From CAYORM01 sp964406375 (GTDB taxonomy: Bacteria > Pseudomonadota > Alphaproteobacteria > DSM-16000 > Inquilinaceae): a stretch of 6,751 nt of DNA. The DNA lies in NCBI GenBank assembly GCA_964406375.1, contig CAYORM010000112.1, positions 1 to 6,751 of the forward strand. The letters run 5' to 3'. Positions 1 through 6,288 of this stretch are shown here, in pieces. The position numbers and the translations under genes are program-made. Each line of letters begins with the position of its first letter. The first letter of the stretch is position 1. Under the pieces are notes generated by a model that made no database searches, had not been told where the DNA came from, and worked only from the letters and a program-made list of their open reading frames with translations.

Positions 1-522
1 GGGCTCAACCTGCTCACCTCCAAGCCGGTGCTCTATGTCTGCAATGTCGCCGAGAGCGAGGCCGCGGCCGGCAACGCCCATTCCGCCCGCGTCGAGACGA
101 TGGCCGCCGCCCACGGCGCGGAGGCCGTCGTGATCTCCGCCGCGATCGAAGCCGAGATCGCCCAGCTCACCGATCCCGCCGAGAAGACCGAGTTCCTCGC
201 CTCGCTCGGGCTCGAGGAGCCCGGCCTCAACCGCGTCATCCGCGCCGGCTATCGGCTGCTCGGCCTCATCACCTTCTTCACCGTCGGGCCGAAGGAGGCG
301 CGGGCCTGGACCGTGCGCGCCGGTGCCACGGCGCCCGAGGCCGCCGGCGTCATCCACAGCGATTTCCAGCGCGGCTTCATCCGCGCCGAGACGATCGACT
401 GGGAAAGCTATGTGACGCTGGGCGGCGAGCAGGGTGCCAAGGATGCCGGCCGGATGCGGCAGGAAGGCAAGGAGTACGTCGTCCGCGACGGCGACGTCTT
501 CCACTTCCGCTTCAACGTCTGA
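1..522 (+). CDS. ychF: YchF, Obg-family redox-regulated ATPase (C-terminal part, 5' end outside window)
   Basis: This is the last 173 codons of YchF, a cytoplasmic P-loop ATPase of the Obg/TRAFAC class that associates with ribosomes and has been linked to stress and redox responses. The reading frame is open from base 1 with no start in view; the GTG at 28 is an internal Val in the conserved stretch LLTSKPVLYVCNV, so it should not be used as the start. The P-loop lies upstream of the window. From about visible residue 80 to the end is the TGS-like domain, with the family-typical runs TFFTVGPKEARAWTV, GVIHSDFQRGFIRAET, GEQGAKDAG and the terminal DGDVFHFRFNV. The C-terminus matches the usual YchF ending, so the 3' end is intact. 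The gene runs convergently into the transporter operon and has no evident functional link to it. Identification is very secure from recalled family sequence. Confidence 0.97.
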   Translation, partial: GLNLLTSKPVLYVCNVAESEAAAGNAHSARVETMAAAHGAEAVVISAAIEAEIAQLTDPAEKTEFLASLGLEEPGLNRVIRAGYRLLGLITFFTVGPKEARAWTVRAGATAPEAAGVIHSDFQRGFIRAETIDWESYVTLGGEQGAKDAGRMRQEGKEYVVRDGDVFHFRFNV

Positions 523-536
523 GCCGGCCGGCGCCG
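523..536. other. Convergent intergenic gap between ychF and the SHMT-like gene
   Basis: Only 14 bases separate the two facing stop codons. They contain the self-complementary decamer GCCGGCCGGC (523-532), but no T-run on either strand, so no intrinsic terminator is visible here. Termination of both transcripts must rely on Rho, on sites inside the opposing genes, or on overlap. Confidence 0.7.
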
Positions 537-1805
537 TCAGAGCGCGAGGCGGAAGCGGCGGTCGATCGCCGCGTGCTGGCGGCCGAGATCCGCGACATCG
601 CCAGCCACCGCCTCGCCCGGCCGGCGGTCCAGCACGATATCGGCGATCAGCGCGGCCAGCCGCCCCACCGCTTCGGTCCCGAAGCCGAGGCGCGCGATGT
701 CGTTGGCACCGATCCTGAGGCCCGTGCGGGGCGAGGCCGCGCCGGCACGCGGCCAGAGCGGCACGGCCGTGGTGAACAGGCCCGCCGCCTCGAGCCGCCG
801 ATTGAGGGTGCCGTCCCGGTCGAAGCCATCGGTGTCGACCAGCACCAGATGGGTATGGGTGTAACCGAAGGCCTCACCCTCGACCCTCAGCCCCTCCGCC
901 GCGAGGGCTCGGCCGAGAGCGCGGGCGGTCTCGACCACGGCTTGCGCGAGCTCCGCACCGAAGGACAGCATCTCGGCGAAGACCACGCCCATCGCCGCGA
1001 CGCGGTTGTTCTGGTAGTTGTCGAGCCTGAGCCGGGTGACCGCCCGGATCCGGTCGTAGAGATCCGGGTCGGCCGCGACGATCAGGCCGCCGACCGGGCC
1101 TGGGAAGGTCTTCTGCGTCGAACCGGTGTAGGCGACCGCGCCGTCGCGCAACGGATCGGGAAAGGCACCGCCCGCGATGAGGCCGGCGACATGCGCCGCG
1201 TCGAAGATGACGCGCGCCCCGCTCATTTCGGCGAGGCGGACGATCTCGGCCACCGGATAGGAGCGCAGCAGCTTGGCGGTGCCGACCGCGACGATGCGCG
1301 GCCCGACGCGGCGGATCAGCGCCTCGAGCGCGTCGAGATCGATCGTGAAGCCGTCGGCGGCGAAGGGCAGGTCGTGCACCTTGACGCCCATCATCCCGGC
1401 CATGCCTTCGGGGCGGAGGCTGGCATGCCCGCCGGCGAGCTGTCCCGGCGAGATGATCGCATCGCCCGGGCGCAGCAACGCCAGCATCAGGCTCTCATTG
1501 GCGATCGAGCCGGCCGGCGGCCGCAGCTCGACATGCCAGGGTGCGAGCAGGCGGGCGGCCAGGCCCTCGACGATCGCCTCCATCTCGTCGAGCCAGGCGG
1601 CGCCGGCATGGGCCCGCCGCCCCCGCTCGCCGGACGAGAACTTGGCCGCGAAGCTCGAGCCCAGCATCTCCAGCACCTCGGGCGAGACGCGGTTCTGCGA
1701 GGCGACGAGGCTTATGCCGCTGCCGACGCGATAGCTCTGGTGCCGCTCGGCCAGTGCGCGGATGGCGCGCACCGCCTCGACGGGTGCGAGGTCGGTCTTC
1801 AGCAC
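537..1805 (-). CDS. SHMT-fold PLP enzyme (serine hydroxymethyltransferase-like, probably folate-independent)
   Basis: A 422-residue fold-type I PLP enzyme of the GlyA/SHMT family, near the usual length (E. coli GlyA 417). Seen: LVASQN at 33-38, AGGH with the PLP-stacking His127, DAAHVAGL with Asp202/His205, the Schiff-base Lys232 in STQKTFPGP, and TGLRIG with carboxylate-binding Arg364. Aligned by eye to E. coli GlyA, Tyr55 becomes Phe56, Glu57 becomes Ser58, Tyr65 becomes His66, Ser175 becomes Ala177 and His228 becomes Gln231. The FPGGQGGPLMH loop is replaced by LRLDNYQNNRV around 259-269. PLP and amino-acid carboxylate binding are kept but much of the folate chemistry is not, so a THF-independent aldolase, alpha-methylserine-type enzyme or transaldolase is more likely than housekeeping GlyA. 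It is the last gene of the transporter operon, with a GTG start one base after the permease stop and a good Shine-Dalgarno. The family is sure; the substrate is unknown. Confidence 0.9.
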   Translation of the reverse strand: MLKTDLAPVEAVRAIRALAERHQSYRVGSGISLVASQNRVSPEVLEMLGSSFAAKFSSGERGRRAHAGAAWLDEMEAIVEGLAARLLAPWHVELRPPAGSIANESLMLALLRPGDAIISPGQLAGGHASLRPEGMAGMMGVKVHDLPFAADGFTIDLDALEALIRRVGPRIVAVGTAKLLRSYPVAEIVRLAEMSGARVIFDAAHVAGLIAGGAFPDPLRDGAVAYTGSTQKTFPGPVGGLIVAADPDLYDRIRAVTRLRLDNYQNNRVAAMGVVFAEMLSFGAELAQAVVETARALGRALAAEGLRVEGEAFGYTHTHLVLVDTDGFDRDGTLNRRLEAAGLFTTAVPLWPRAGAASPRTGLRIGANDIARLGFGTEAVGRLAALIADIVLDRRPGEAVAGDVADLGRQHAAIDRRFRLAL

Positions 1806-1806
1806 G

Positions 1807-2691
1807 TCAATTCTTTCCTGTGACAGACAGCGGCGCGGCGGCGGCGCTTCGGGCGCGCCGGCGTTCGCCCGAGCGCAGCCGGGGGCTGAGCGCCCGGGTC
1901 AGGCCGTCGCCGAGCAGATTGAAGCCAAGCCCGGCGAGACTGATGGCAAGGCCGGGGAACAGCGGCAGCCACACCGAGACGAGAAGGAATTCCTGGGCCT
2001 TGGACAGCATCGTCCCCCAGCTTGTGACGGCGGGGTCGGAGAGGCCGAAGAAGGAGAGCCCCGCCTCGAGCAGGATGGCCGAGGACATCAGCAGCGAGGC
2101 ATTGGCCAGAAGGACCGGCAGGGTGTTGGGCAGCAGGTGGCGCAGCAGGATCCGGACATGGCCGGCGCCGGCGGCATGCAGCGCCTCGATGAAATCCATG
2201 TTGGAGAGGCGCCGGAACTCGATGCGGGTCAATCGCGCGAATTGCGGCCAGCTCACGAGGCCGATGGTCAGGATGACGATCCAGATCGAGGTGCCGAACA
2301 GCGCCAAGAGCGCCATCGCCAGGAACAACCGCGGGATGATGATGAAGAGCTGGGTCAGCCGGTCGAGTACCTCGTCCACCCAGCCGCCGACATAGCCGGC
2401 GATCCCGCCGATCAGAATGCCGATGGCCGCGGCCAGCACGACGGAGAACACCCCGACGAGGAGGGCGGTGCGGGCACCCAGCACGATGCCGGCGAATTGG
2501 TCCCGACCGAGATTGTCGGTGCCGAACCAATGCACCGCCGATGGCGGGCTGAGAGCCACGGTGGTGTCGGTGGTCCAGGCGCCGTCCGGCAGCAGCCACG
2601 GACCGATGATCCCGACGACGAGCATCGCCACCACGATGATGAGGCCGATGCGGCCCGCCGGCTGGAGGGCCTCCAGGAAGGCGCTTCTCAT
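1807..2691 (-). CDS. dppC: DppC/OppC-type ABC transporter permease
   Basis: A 294-residue inner-membrane subunit of a peptide/nickel-class (PepT) ABC importer; it would pair with the DppB-type subunit encoded just upstream to form the translocation pore. Hydrophobic segments are visible at about 15-35, 74-104, 113-134, 136-150, 190-216 and 236-262, giving the usual six-helix DppC layout. HWFGTDNLGRDQF at 54-66 is the DppC-family signature in the first periplasmic region. The ATPase-contacting EAA loop runs from about 166 to 190 (FIEALHAAGAGHVRIL). The last 25 or so residues form an Arg/Ala-rich cytoplasmic tail. The start ATG overlaps the stop of the DppB-type gene as ATGA, with a strong GGAGGA (2698-2703) six bases upstream. 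Its own stop is one base from the SHMT-like start. The dpp symbol denotes family only; substrate is unproven. Confidence 0.93.
   Translation of the reverse strand: MRSAFLEALQPAGRIGLIIVVAMLVVGIIGPWLLPDGAWTTDTTVALSPPSAVHWFGTDNLGRDQFAGIVLGARTALLVGVFSVVLAAAIGILIGGIAGYVGGWVDEVLDRLTQLFIIIPRLFLAMALLALFGTSIWIVILTIGLVSWPQFARLTRIEFRRLSNMDFIEALHAAGAGHVRILLRHLLPNTLPVLLANASLLMSSAILLEAGLSFFGLSDPAVTSWGTMLSKAQEFLLVSVWLPLFPGLAISLAGLGFNLLGDGLTRALSPRLRSGERRRARSAAAAPLSVTGKN
1813..1819 (-). promoter_or_regulatory. Ribosome binding site deciding the GTG start of the SHMT-like gene
   Basis: On the minus strand AGGAAAG lies seven bases before the GTG at 1805-1803, inside the last codons of the upstream permease gene. 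The junction reads TGA-C-GTG, so the permease stop and the enzyme start are one base apart. This supports the GTG start over any internal codon and implies translational coupling to the permease. Confidence 0.7.
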
Positions 2692-3677
2692 CGATTGTCC
2701 TCCGCCAGTCGCGTGCGGGGATCGAGCGCGTTCTGCACCATGGCCGTCAGCACATCGACCACGATGGTCAGGACCGAGGAGATCAGCAGCAGGCCGATGA
2801 TCAGAGTGCGATCGCGCCCCAGCACGGCGTCGAGGATCAGCCGGCCCAGCCCCGGCCAGTTGAAGACGATCTCGGTGAGCGTGGCGCCCGTCAGCATCGT
2901 ACCGAAGGAGATGCCGGTGACGGTCACGACCGGCAGCAGCGCATTGCGCAGCGCGTGCCGGTAGAGCACGCGGCGGGGCGCGAGACCCTTGGCATGGGCG
3001 GTGCGGATGTAGTCCTCGCGCAGCACCTGGATGAGGCTGGTGCGGACGAAACGCTGGGTCACCGCCAGATGCCAGGCGCCGAGCGCCGTCGCCGGCAGGA
3101 CGAGATGCCAGAGTGTGTCGCCCAGCCTGACGAGCGGGCCGCCACTGATGAACAGCGAGCGCATCCCCATCACCGGGAAGAGCTCCAGCTCCACCGCGAA
3201 GACGTAGATGAGCAGCTGTGCCAGCCAGAAGACCGGCAGCGAGAAACAGAGCACCACGACGACGCGCAGCGCGGTGTCGATGAACGTCCCCTCATGCACC
3301 GCCGCCACGACGCCGGCCAGGATGCCGAGCAGCGAGAAGACGATGATCGAGGAGCCGAGCAGCAGCAGCGTCGCCGGCAGACGCTCGGCAAACAGGTCCC
3401 AGACCGGCATGCCGAAGCGCATCGAATAGCCGAGATCGCCGGACAGGACCTTGCCGACATAGAGCAGGTATTGCGTCAGCACGGGCTCGTCGAGCCCGTA
3501 TTCGAGGCGCAGGCGGGCGATGTACTCCGGCGACGCACCGCCGCTCTCGGCGACGAGCGCCGCGATCGGATCGCCGGGCGCCAGCTGGATCAGCAGGAAG
3601 CTCAAGGTCAGCACGGCCCACAGCAGGCCGATGACCGAGAACGCCCGATGCGCCAGTCCGGGGAGGAACCCTCTCAT
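2688..3677 (-). CDS. dppB: DppB/OppB-type ABC transporter permease
   Basis: A 329-residue inner-membrane permease of the BPD_transp_1 family, partner of the DppC-type subunit. The N-terminus has the typical DppB arrangement: a first membrane helix (about 12-32) leading into QLAPGDPIAAL, then a periplasmic region with the LRLEYGLDEPVLTQYLLYVGKVLSGDLGYSM block (about 56-86), written here only as a family landmark around GLDEP and GDLGYS. Further hydrophobic segments lie at about 101-127, 135-163, 188-207, 248-268 and 289-315. The EAA loop is at about 221-245 (EDYIRTAHAKGLAPRRVL). FNWPGLGRL at 272-280 and the C-terminal NALDPRTR are also family hallmarks. The ATG start has GGAG six bases upstream. 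The gene lies 55 bases after the binding-protein gene, with a strong hairpin between them, and overlaps dppC by four bases. Confidence 0.94.
   Translation of the reverse strand: MRGFLPGLAHRAFSVIGLLWAVLTLSFLLIQLAPGDPIAALVAESGGASPEYIARLRLEYGLDEPVLTQYLLYVGKVLSGDLGYSMRFGMPVWDLFAERLPATLLLLGSSIIVFSLLGILAGVVAAVHEGTFIDTALRVVVVLCFSLPVFWLAQLLIYVFAVELELFPVMGMRSLFISGGPLVRLGDTLWHLVLPATALGAWHLAVTQRFVRTSLIQVLREDYIRTAHAKGLAPRRVLYRHALRNALLPVVTVTGISFGTMLTGATLTEIVFNWPGLGRLILDAVLGRDRTLIIGLLLISSVLTIVVDVLTAMVQNALDPRTRLAEDNR
2698..2703 (-). promoter_or_regulatory. Strong Shine-Dalgarno for the DppC-type permease
   Basis: Minus-strand GGAGGA sits six bases before the ATG at 2691-2689, within the end of the DppB-type gene. 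Together with the ATGA stop/start overlap it fixes the DppC-type start. Confidence 0.75.
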
Positions 3678-3683
3678 GCCGAT

Positions 3684-3687
3684 CTCC
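3684..3687 (-). promoter_or_regulatory. Shine-Dalgarno of the DppB-type permease, just past the hairpin
   Basis: Minus-strand GGAG lies six bases before the ATG at 3677-3675. It starts six bases after the foot of the intercistronic stem-loop (3694), so the folded stem would leave it free but close to the structure. Confidence 0.55.
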
Positions 3688-3693
3688 GCTGCG

Positions 3694-3726
3694 CACCGGC
3701 GCGCCCCGAAGGGGGGCGCGCCGGTG
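3694..3726 (-). repeat. Perfect 14-bp inverted repeat (intercistronic stem-loop)
   Basis: CACCGGCGCGCCCC at 3694-3707 is followed by a five-base loop (3708-3712) and its exact reverse complement at 3713-3726. Of the 14 pairs, 12 are G-C. In the transcript it lies six bases after the binding-protein stop codon and 16 bases before the DppB-type start. No T-run follows it on the minus strand, so it is not a classical intrinsic terminator. By analogy with hairpins after binding-protein genes in other ABC operons, it probably blocks 3' exonuclease and protects the upstream mRNA, or causes partial termination, so that the receptor is made in excess over the membrane subunits. The structure is seen; the role is inferred. 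Confidence 0.85.
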
Positions 3727-3732
3727 TCGCCA

Positions 3733-5310
3733 TCAGCCGTTCAGCGCCACGGCCTCGTAGCTGTCACGATGCGTGCCGCCCGGCGGCAGGCCGACGTAAT
3801 CCGCCTTGTAGGCATAGGCGAAGTCGTCCTCGTAGAGCGGGACCACCGGCACATCGGACATCACCAGCTCGACGATCCGGCGATAGGTCTCGTGACGCTG
3901 CGCCGGGTCGGTCTGCCGGACGCCCTGATCGAACAGCGCGTCGACCTCGGGGTTGGAGTAGCCCATCCCGTTGGTGTAGGCGCCCTGTCCGATCATCGCG
4001 GTGGTGAAACCCTTGGCCATGATCGCCGGATCGGGCCCGAAGGACGGGTTGCTGAGGCCGAGCTGGAACTGTCGGCTGCCGAAGATCCGGTCGGTGGCGG
4101 CTGCCTCGTCCATCGCTTCGATCGTCAGCGCGATGCCCGCCTCGGCGAACCAGTCCCGCATCAGGTTGGCGATCGGGTCGTATTCGGCCCAGCCGGTCGA
4201 GGCGACGATCGACAGCGACAGGCGGACGCCGTTCTGGTCCGGCGTCAGCCCCGCCTCGTCGAGCAGCGCCCGCGCCGCCTCGACATCCGGGGCATAGATC
4301 GGCTGGGTCTCGGCATTGGGGATGAACCAGGAGATCGGGTTCTCCGCGACCTTGCCCACACCCCGCCGGACGGTGCTCAGGATCTCCTCCTTGCGGATCA
4401 GATGCGCAATCGCCCGCCGCACCCGGACGTCCGACAGCGCCGGATCCTCGGTGTTGATCAGCAGGCTGCCGGTGCCGCGGAAGAGATACGGGGCGGTGCC
4501 GATCACCCAGCCCTTCGGCTCGAGGCGGCTCTTGAGCGTCTCCACGAGGTCGAAGGAGACGCCGAGCGGCGCGAAGCCGATCTGGCCCGTCTCCATCGCC
4601 GCGACCATGGTGTTGGTGTCGGGGATGATGACGAAGACCAGCTCGTCGAGATAGGGCAGGCCGTCCTTGAAATAGGCCTCGTTGCGCTCCAGGCGGACGA
4701 AGCTGCCGCGGCTCCATTCGGCGAGCTTGAACGGTCCGGTGCCGATCGGGGCCATGTTGGCCGGGTTCTCGGCGATGTCGGTCCCCTGATAGATGTGCCG
4801 CGGCAGGATGGCCGCATGACGGAGCTCGAGGAGGTTCAGGAACGCCGCATAGGGATAGGCGAGCCGGAAGATGACGGTCTGGTCGTCCGGTGTCTCGATC
4901 GAGTCGATCGCGGCGAAGTTCACGCGCCCGACCGGGTGCAGCGGGATGAGAACCTCCTCGAAGGAGAACTTCACATCCGCCGAGGTGAACGGCGTGCCGT
5001 CATGCCAGGTGACCCCGGAGGCGAGGTGGAAGGTGTAGCTGAGGCCGTCCTCCGACACCTCCCAGCTCTCGGCGAGATCCGGCACCGGATGGCCGTCGGC
5101 GTCGAAGCGGGTGAGCGCCGAGAAGATGTTCGCGGCAACCAGCTGTACACCGCCGATCGTGGTGATGGCCGGGTTGAGATGCCGCGGTTCGGAGGTGCGC
5201 AATCCGACGACGAGGCCGCCGCCGGCCGTCTGGGCGAAGGCCATGCCGGGCAGGAAGGTCAGCCCCGGCAGCATGGCCGCGGTCTGCAGGAGTGTGCGTC
5301 TGGTCAGCAT
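3733..5310 (-). CDS. Family-5 extracellular solute-binding protein (DppA/OppA-like receptor)
   Basis: A 525-residue periplasmic receptor (SBP_bac_5, cluster C) that would deliver substrate to the DppBC-type pore. Residues 1-26 are a signal peptide: TRRTLLQ, a hydrophobic stretch, then AFA before the predicted mature start Gln27. The paired Arg4-Arg5 resembles a Tat motif, but Sec export is also possible. There is no lipobox Cys. Family landmarks are LAESWEVSEDGLSYTFHL around 79-96, VTWHDGTPFTSADVKFSFE around 100-118, IGTGPFKLAEW at 189-199 and a C-terminal VPVVPLYEDD at 487-496. Where peptide binders carry an Asp for the substrate alpha-amine, three residues before the DP pair, this protein reads FGPDP (424-428) with Phe in that place. 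That argues against ordinary dipeptides. The ATG start is preceded by GAGGG and GAGGAG. Ligand unknown; class certain. Confidence 0.94.
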   Translation of the reverse strand: MLTRRTLLQTAAMLPGLTFLPGMAFAQTAGGGLVVGLRTSEPRHLNPAITTIGGVQLVAANIFSALTRFDADGHPVPDLAESWEVSEDGLSYTFHLASGVTWHDGTPFTSADVKFSFEEVLIPLHPVGRVNFAAIDSIETPDDQTVIFRLAYPYAAFLNLLELRHAAILPRHIYQGTDIAENPANMAPIGTGPFKLAEWSRGSFVRLERNEAYFKDGLPYLDELVFVIIPDTNTMVAAMETGQIGFAPLGVSFDLVETLKSRLEPKGWVIGTAPYLFRGTGSLLINTEDPALSDVRVRRAIAHLIRKEEILSTVRRGVGKVAENPISWFIPNAETQPIYAPDVEAARALLDEAGLTPDQNGVRLSLSIVASTGWAEYDPIANLMRDWFAEAGIALTIEAMDEAAATDRIFGSRQFQLGLSNPSFGPDPAIMAKGFTTAMIGQGAYTNGMGYSNPEVDALFDQGVRQTDPAQRHETYRRIVELVMSDVPVVPLYEDDFAYAYKADYVGLPPGGTHRDSYEAVALNG

Positions 5311-5315
5311 CAGAT

Positions 5316-5327
5316 CCCTCGCTCCTC
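5316..5327 (-). promoter_or_regulatory. Ribosome binding region of the solute-binding protein gene
   Basis: The 24-base gap after the DppF-type stop holds two purine-rich stretches on the minus strand: GAGGAG (5322-5327) and GAGGG (5316-5320), the latter five bases from the ATG at 5310-5308. No promoter or hairpin fits in this gap, so the gene is most likely cotranscribed with the ATPases. Confidence 0.6.
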
Positions 5328-5334
5328 TTGAGGA

Positions 5335-6288
5335 TCACGTTTCGAGCGGATGGTGGCAGGCCACGGCGTGACCGCCCGCATCCGTCTCCAGCGCGGGCCG
5401 GACCCGGGCACAGAGATCGGTGGCGCGCGGGCAGCGCGGGTGGAAGCTGCAGCCCGGCGGCGGCGCCACCGGGGACGGCACGTCGCCCTTCAGCAGGATG
5501 CGCCGGCGGCGGCGCGCGGGATCCACCCGCGGCACCGCGGCCAGCAGGGCCTCGGTGTAGGGATGGCGCGGCGCCCGATAGAGCCCCTCGACCGGCGCCG
5601 TCTCGACGATCCGGCCGAGATACATGACCGCGACCCGGTCGGAGACGTGCTCGACCACCGACAGGTCGTGCGAGATCAGCACGTAGGAGAGGCCGAACTC
5701 GGCCTTGAGATCGCCGAGGAGATTGATGATCTGCGCCTGGATCGAAACGTCGAGCGCCGAGATCGGCTCATCCGCCACGATCAGCTCCGGCCCGCAGGCC
5801 AGGGCGCGCGCGATGCCGATGCGCTGCCGCTGTCCGCCGGAGAATTCGTGCGGGTAGAGCCGCAGCTGCTCCGGCCTCAGCCCGACCTTCTCCATCAGCC
5901 CTGCCACCCGGTCGCGCCGTTCGGCGCGGCTGCCGATGCGATGGATGTCGAGCATCTCGGTCAGCGTCTGGCCGATCGTCATCCGCGGATCGAGCGAGGC
6001 GAACGGGTCCTGGAAGATCATCTGCATGCGGCGCCGCAGCGGCCGCAGCGCCCGGGAGGAGAGGCCGGTTATCTCGGTCCCGTCGAAGACGACGCGGCCG
6101 GTCGTCGCCGGGAGCAGGCGCAGCAGGAGCCGCCCCGTCGTGGATTTCCCACAGCCTGACTCGCCCACCAGACCCAGCGTCTCGCCGCGGCCGAGCTGCA
6201 GGCTGACACCGTCGACCGCCTTCACCTTCCCGCCGCCGGTGGTGGAGAAATGCCGGGACAGATCGGTTGCCTCGAGCAGGGCCGTCAT
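5335..6288 (-). CDS. dppF: DppF/OppF-type ABC transporter ATP-binding protein
   Basis: A 317-residue cytoplasmic ATPase driving the importer, paired with the DppD-type subunit. Motifs seen: Walker A GESGCGKST (42-50), Q-loop Gln93 in IFQDPFASLDPR, signature SGGQ (150-153), Walker B LIVADE (169-174), D-loop SALD (177-180) and H-loop His207. The oligopeptide-transporter C-terminal extension follows RHPYTEALL (241-249) and carries four cysteines (280, 286, 293, 311) in the CxFxxRC arrangement common in this subfamily; related Opp/Dpp ATPases bind an iron-sulfur cluster through such residues. The frame extends upstream to 6414, but the ATG at 6288 is chosen: it overlaps the DppD-type stop as ATGA, and the protein then begins right before LEATDLSRHF, as in homologues. 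The Shine-Dalgarno is weak (AGG, seven bases away), consistent with coupling. Confidence 0.94.
   Translation of the reverse strand: MTALLEATDLSRHFSTTGGGKVKAVDGVSLQLGRGETLGLVGESGCGKSTTGRLLLRLLPATTGRVVFDGTEITGLSSRALRPLRRRMQMIFQDPFASLDPRMTIGQTLTEMLDIHRIGSRAERRDRVAGLMEKVGLRPEQLRLYPHEFSGGQRQRIGIARALACGPELIVADEPISALDVSIQAQIINLLGDLKAEFGLSYVLISHDLSVVEHVSDRVAVMYLGRIVETAPVEGLYRAPRHPYTEALLAAVPRVDPARRRRRILLKGDVPSPVAPPPGCSFHPRCPRATDLCARVRPALETDAGGHAVACHHPLET

Noticed and set aside
573..1823. + strand open frame of 416 codons opposite the SHMT-like gene.
   Set aside because: It is antisense to a well-supported PLP enzyme, and its product is rich in Arg, Asp, Gly and His with no recognisable domain.
1762..2964. 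+ strand open frame of 400 codons opposite the DppC-type permease.
   Set aside because: The product is a highly charged low-complexity chain, the mirror of a membrane protein in GC-rich DNA; it spans two real minus-strand gene boundaries.
3694..3726. The intercistronic hairpin as a rho-independent terminator ending the operon after the receptor gene.
   Set aside because: No T-run follows the stem on the transcribed strand, and the downstream permeases are required partners of the same transporter.
5241..5278. Imperfect inverted repeat (GCCATGCCGGGC against GCCCCGGCAGCATGGC) in the signal-peptide coding region.
   Set aside because: It is imperfect and explained by repeated Leu-Pro-Gly/Met-Ala codons in the signal peptide; nothing supports a regulatory role.
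3520..5331. Long + strand open frame of 603 codons opposite the solute-binding protein and the start of the DppB-type gene.
   Set aside because: The minus strand encodes clearly recognisable transporter proteins here. The + frame gives a low-complexity Arg/Asp/Glu/Gly-rich product with no family features, as expected for the shadow of a high-GC gene.
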